Source: Acidobacteriota bacterium (GTDB lineage: Bacteria > Acidobacteriota > Terriglobia > Bryobacterales > Bryobacteraceae). Taken from it: a DNA stretch of 34,899 nucleotides. A program made the translations under genes and the position numbers. Under the pieces are notes generated by a model. It was not told the origin of the DNA and did not search any database. It saw only the letters and a list, made by a program, of their open reading frames with translations. The stretch covers positions 1 to 34,899 of the forward strand of contig JANXRE010000081.1 of assembly GCA_025353165.1 (NCBI GenBank), written 5' to 3'. Shown piece by piece: positions 33,647 to 34,899 of this stretch (position 1 is the stretch's first letter; each line of letters opens with the position of its first letter).

Positions 33647-34644
33647 GACTTCGCCCGCCTCCGGTCGATCCAAACCGCCCCCACGATAATCAGTCCTTTC
33701 ACTATCTGCTGATAATACGACGGCACGTTCAGCAGATCGAGACCGTTGTTGATCAACCCCATCAACAGCGCGCCGAGGACAGTCCCGCCAACCCCGCCCG
33801 AGCCGCCCGAAAGACTGGTGCCGCCAATCACGGCGGCCGCGATCGCATCCAGCTCGTACCCGATGCCCGCATTCGGCTGTCCGGTAGTAATGCGCGCCGC
33901 CAGCACAACTCCGGCCAGCCCAGCGAGCGCCCCGCAGACCACATAAGCGAACATCTTCACGCCCGCCACCCGCACGCCCGAAGCCCGCGCGGCGTTCTCG
34001 TTGCCGCCGATGGCGTACACATAGCGGCCCAGTTTGAAGTTACGCAGAAAAACCGACGAAGCCAGGGCCACCAGGCAAAGCACCAGCACCGGAATCGGAA
34101 TCCCGGCGACATCGCCGCTGCCGATCCACGTAAACTCCCGGCTCAGGTTCGACACCGGCCGCCCGTCGCTCAGCACCAGTGCGAGGCCGCGCGCCACCGT
34201 CATCATCCCGAGGGTCGCGATGAAAGGCGCAACGCGGCCTCGAGCGACCACGAAACCATTCAAGGCCCCGCAAACCGCCCCCGCCAATACCCCGGCGAGA
34301 GCCGGCACAATCCAATGCGCCTGTCCCGGATGAGCCACGGACGCCGCAACGACGCCAGTCAGAGCGACGAGCGAACCCAGCGAAAGATCGACCCCTCCGG
34401 TCAGCAGAACAAACGTGACGCCAACGGCCAGAATGCCATTGATCGAGATCTGCCGGACCAAATTGATCAGGTTGGGAACCGTCAGGAACCCGGGCCGCGC
34501 GAGGGAAAGCGCGACGCAAATCACCGCCAGCGTCAGGATCAGTCCGAACCGCGAAAAATGAAGACAGTTCCCGCTGCTGTAACCTGTCGATCCTGCGTCT
34601 GAACCCCGACGGAAAAGGCTGTCTGTCCCCATTTTTCGCTGCAT
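33643..34644 (-). CDS. Sugar ABC transporter permease (RbsC family) with repeat-encoded N-terminus
   Basis: 333 residues. From residue 32 it is a standard RbsC-type permease: first helix FGLILTLAVICVALSLA, then FLTVPNLINLVRQISINGILAVG, TGGVDLSLGSLVAL, NGFVVARGRVAPFIATLGMM, YAIGGNENAARASGV (the EAA-like ATPase contact region) and a C-terminal SYYQQIVKGLIIVGAVW. Residues 3-31 (RKMGTDSLFRR to CLHFS) come from a palindromic repeat and nearly match the repeat-encoded part of the 28467-28991 product. Starts are ATG 34644 or ATG 34632 inside the repeat; none lies between the repeat and the first helix. Directly upstream is a decayed IS630 element where an ATPase gene would usually be. Confidence 0.85.
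   Translation of the reverse strand: MQRKMGTDSLFRRGSDAGSTGYSSGNCLHFSRFGLILTLAVICVALSLARPGFLTVPNLINLVRQISINGILAVGVTFVLLTGGVDLSLGSLVALTGVVAASVAHPGQAHWIVPALAGVLAGAVCGALNGFVVARGRVAPFIATLGMMTVARGLALVLSDGRPVSNLSREFTWIGSGDVAGIPIPVLVLCLVALASSVFLRNFKLGRYVYAIGGNENAARASGVRVAGVKMFAYVVCGALAGLAGVVLAARITTGQPNAGIGYELDAIAAAVIGGTSLSGGSGGVGGTVLGALLMGLINNGLDLLNVPSYYQQIVKGLIIVGAVWIDRRRAKS
34554..34636 (-). repeat. Palindromic element, copy C (inside the permease 5' coding region)
   Basis: 83 bp bounded by a perfect 9-bp inverted repeat, CGAAAAATG at 34552-34560 and CATTTTTCG at 34630-34638. The internal blocks GGACAGACAGCCTTTTCCG and GACAGGTTACAG (minus strand) match copies A and B. Orientation and frame relative to the host gene are as in copy B. 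The minus-strand ATG at 34632 is part of the element, so the repeat can supply a start codon. Confidence 0.88.
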
Positions 34645-34665
34645 AAATGATGGTTCTGTTGATAA

Positions 34666-34899
34666 CTATGCAATATCGACTTCGTCCATCTTGTATTTCC
34701 ACCGAAAGATGATGGGGTCGGCGTTGACCTCGGTAAATTAAAGATGGATGCGATCAACCAACTCCTGCTTGCTCGTGACGCGAATACCGCGCAGCATGGT
34801 CCTGGCCATCTTGCTGAACATGGTTTCTACGATATTTAACCATGAGCCATGTTTGGGCGTGAAGACGAACTCGAAGCGTTGCGGATGAAGATTCAAGTA
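34666..34899 (-). pseudogene. IS630-family transposase, C-terminal part with a nonsense codon, cut by window edge
   Basis: Reading leftward from the window end, the frame gives RFEFVFTPKHGSWLNIVETM, then FSKMARTMLRGIRVTSKQEL. This is the last catalytic block of IS630 DDE transposases (the E is in NIVETMFSKMAR). A TAA at 34740-34738 interrupts it after RIHL; the same frame then continues with FTEVNADPIIFRWKYKMD, the normal C-terminus of the family, before TAG at 34668-34666. The element is therefore inactivated at least at this codon. The N-terminal part lies outside the window. Confidence 0.85.

Noticed and set aside
1-34899. CRISPR arrays, tRNA or rRNA genes, riboswitches, phage genes, toxin-antitoxin or restriction systems.
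   Set aside because: No spaced direct-repeat array, cloverleaf-like sequence, rRNA segment or marker protein of these systems was seen on either strand.

Overview
The window looks like a high-GC Acidobacteriota chromosome, probably of the Solibacter/Bryobacter type. The evidence is two very large Oar-like TonB-dependent receptors with N-terminal carboxypeptidase-regulatory domains, a relic of a PknB-type Ser/Thr kinase ending in the TolB-type tail common in that group, a tandem pair of small secreted proteins that I recognise from acidobacterial genomes, many PQQ/YVTN propellers and small c-type cytochromes, and palindromic repeats. This placement is by family resemblance only; no rRNA or tRNA is present.

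Layout. Both edges are insertion-sequence debris: an IS1634-type transposase cut by the left edge (1-1218) and a decayed IS630-type transposase cut by the right edge (34666-34899). Positions 1372-3709 are a decay zone: a di-heme cytochrome c whose signal peptide carries an in-frame amber codon, and a Ser/Thr kinase reduced to its first and last codons. A DegT-type aminotransferase (3710-5029, minus) then diverges from a plus-strand set: Oar-like receptor, PIG-L deacetylase, and a fusion of beta-propeller, alpha/alpha toroid and glycerophosphodiester phosphodiesterase (5158-12413). Two small secreted paralogues (12506-13387, minus) separate this from a plus-strand alpha/alpha-toroid protein (13547-15133), which runs tail-to-tail, with a 39-bp overlap, into its own longer paralogue.

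That longer paralogue is the last gene of a seven-gene minus-strand operon (25638 back to 15095): DeoR-type regulator, second Oar-like receptor, RmlD-like reductase, second DegT aminotransferase, an L-arabinokinase-like GHMP kinase, an EamA transporter and the secreted toroid protein. Every junction after the receptor overlaps. In front of it is a well-formed promoter with two perfect 15-bp palindromes, one over the -10 box and one just downstream of the predicted start. The two receptor/aminotransferase/toroid sets probably serve uptake and processing of a (possibly amino- or glycerophosphate-decorated) sugar; this is inference.

A second minus-strand operon (30436 back to 25770) encodes five exported redox or propeller proteins: PQQ-type propeller, cytochrome c fused to a ComEA-like helix-hairpin-helix domain, YVTN propeller, MauG/CcpA-type di-heme protein and a cupredoxin-like protein. 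Divergent from it are another PQQ-type propeller and an SGNH-fold protein that has lost its catalytic Ser and His. At the right end is an orphan sugar ABC permease plus binding protein with no ATPase in the window.

The most unusual feature is an 83-93 bp palindromic element present three times. Two copies sit in frame inside the first codons of exported or membrane proteins and encode nearly the same peptide, in the manner of Rickettsia palindromic elements. A second, double-hairpin repeat occurs once as a likely terminator and once, degenerate, as the coding sequence of a signal peptide. Together they suggest that repeats are being converted into N-terminal protein sequence in this genome.
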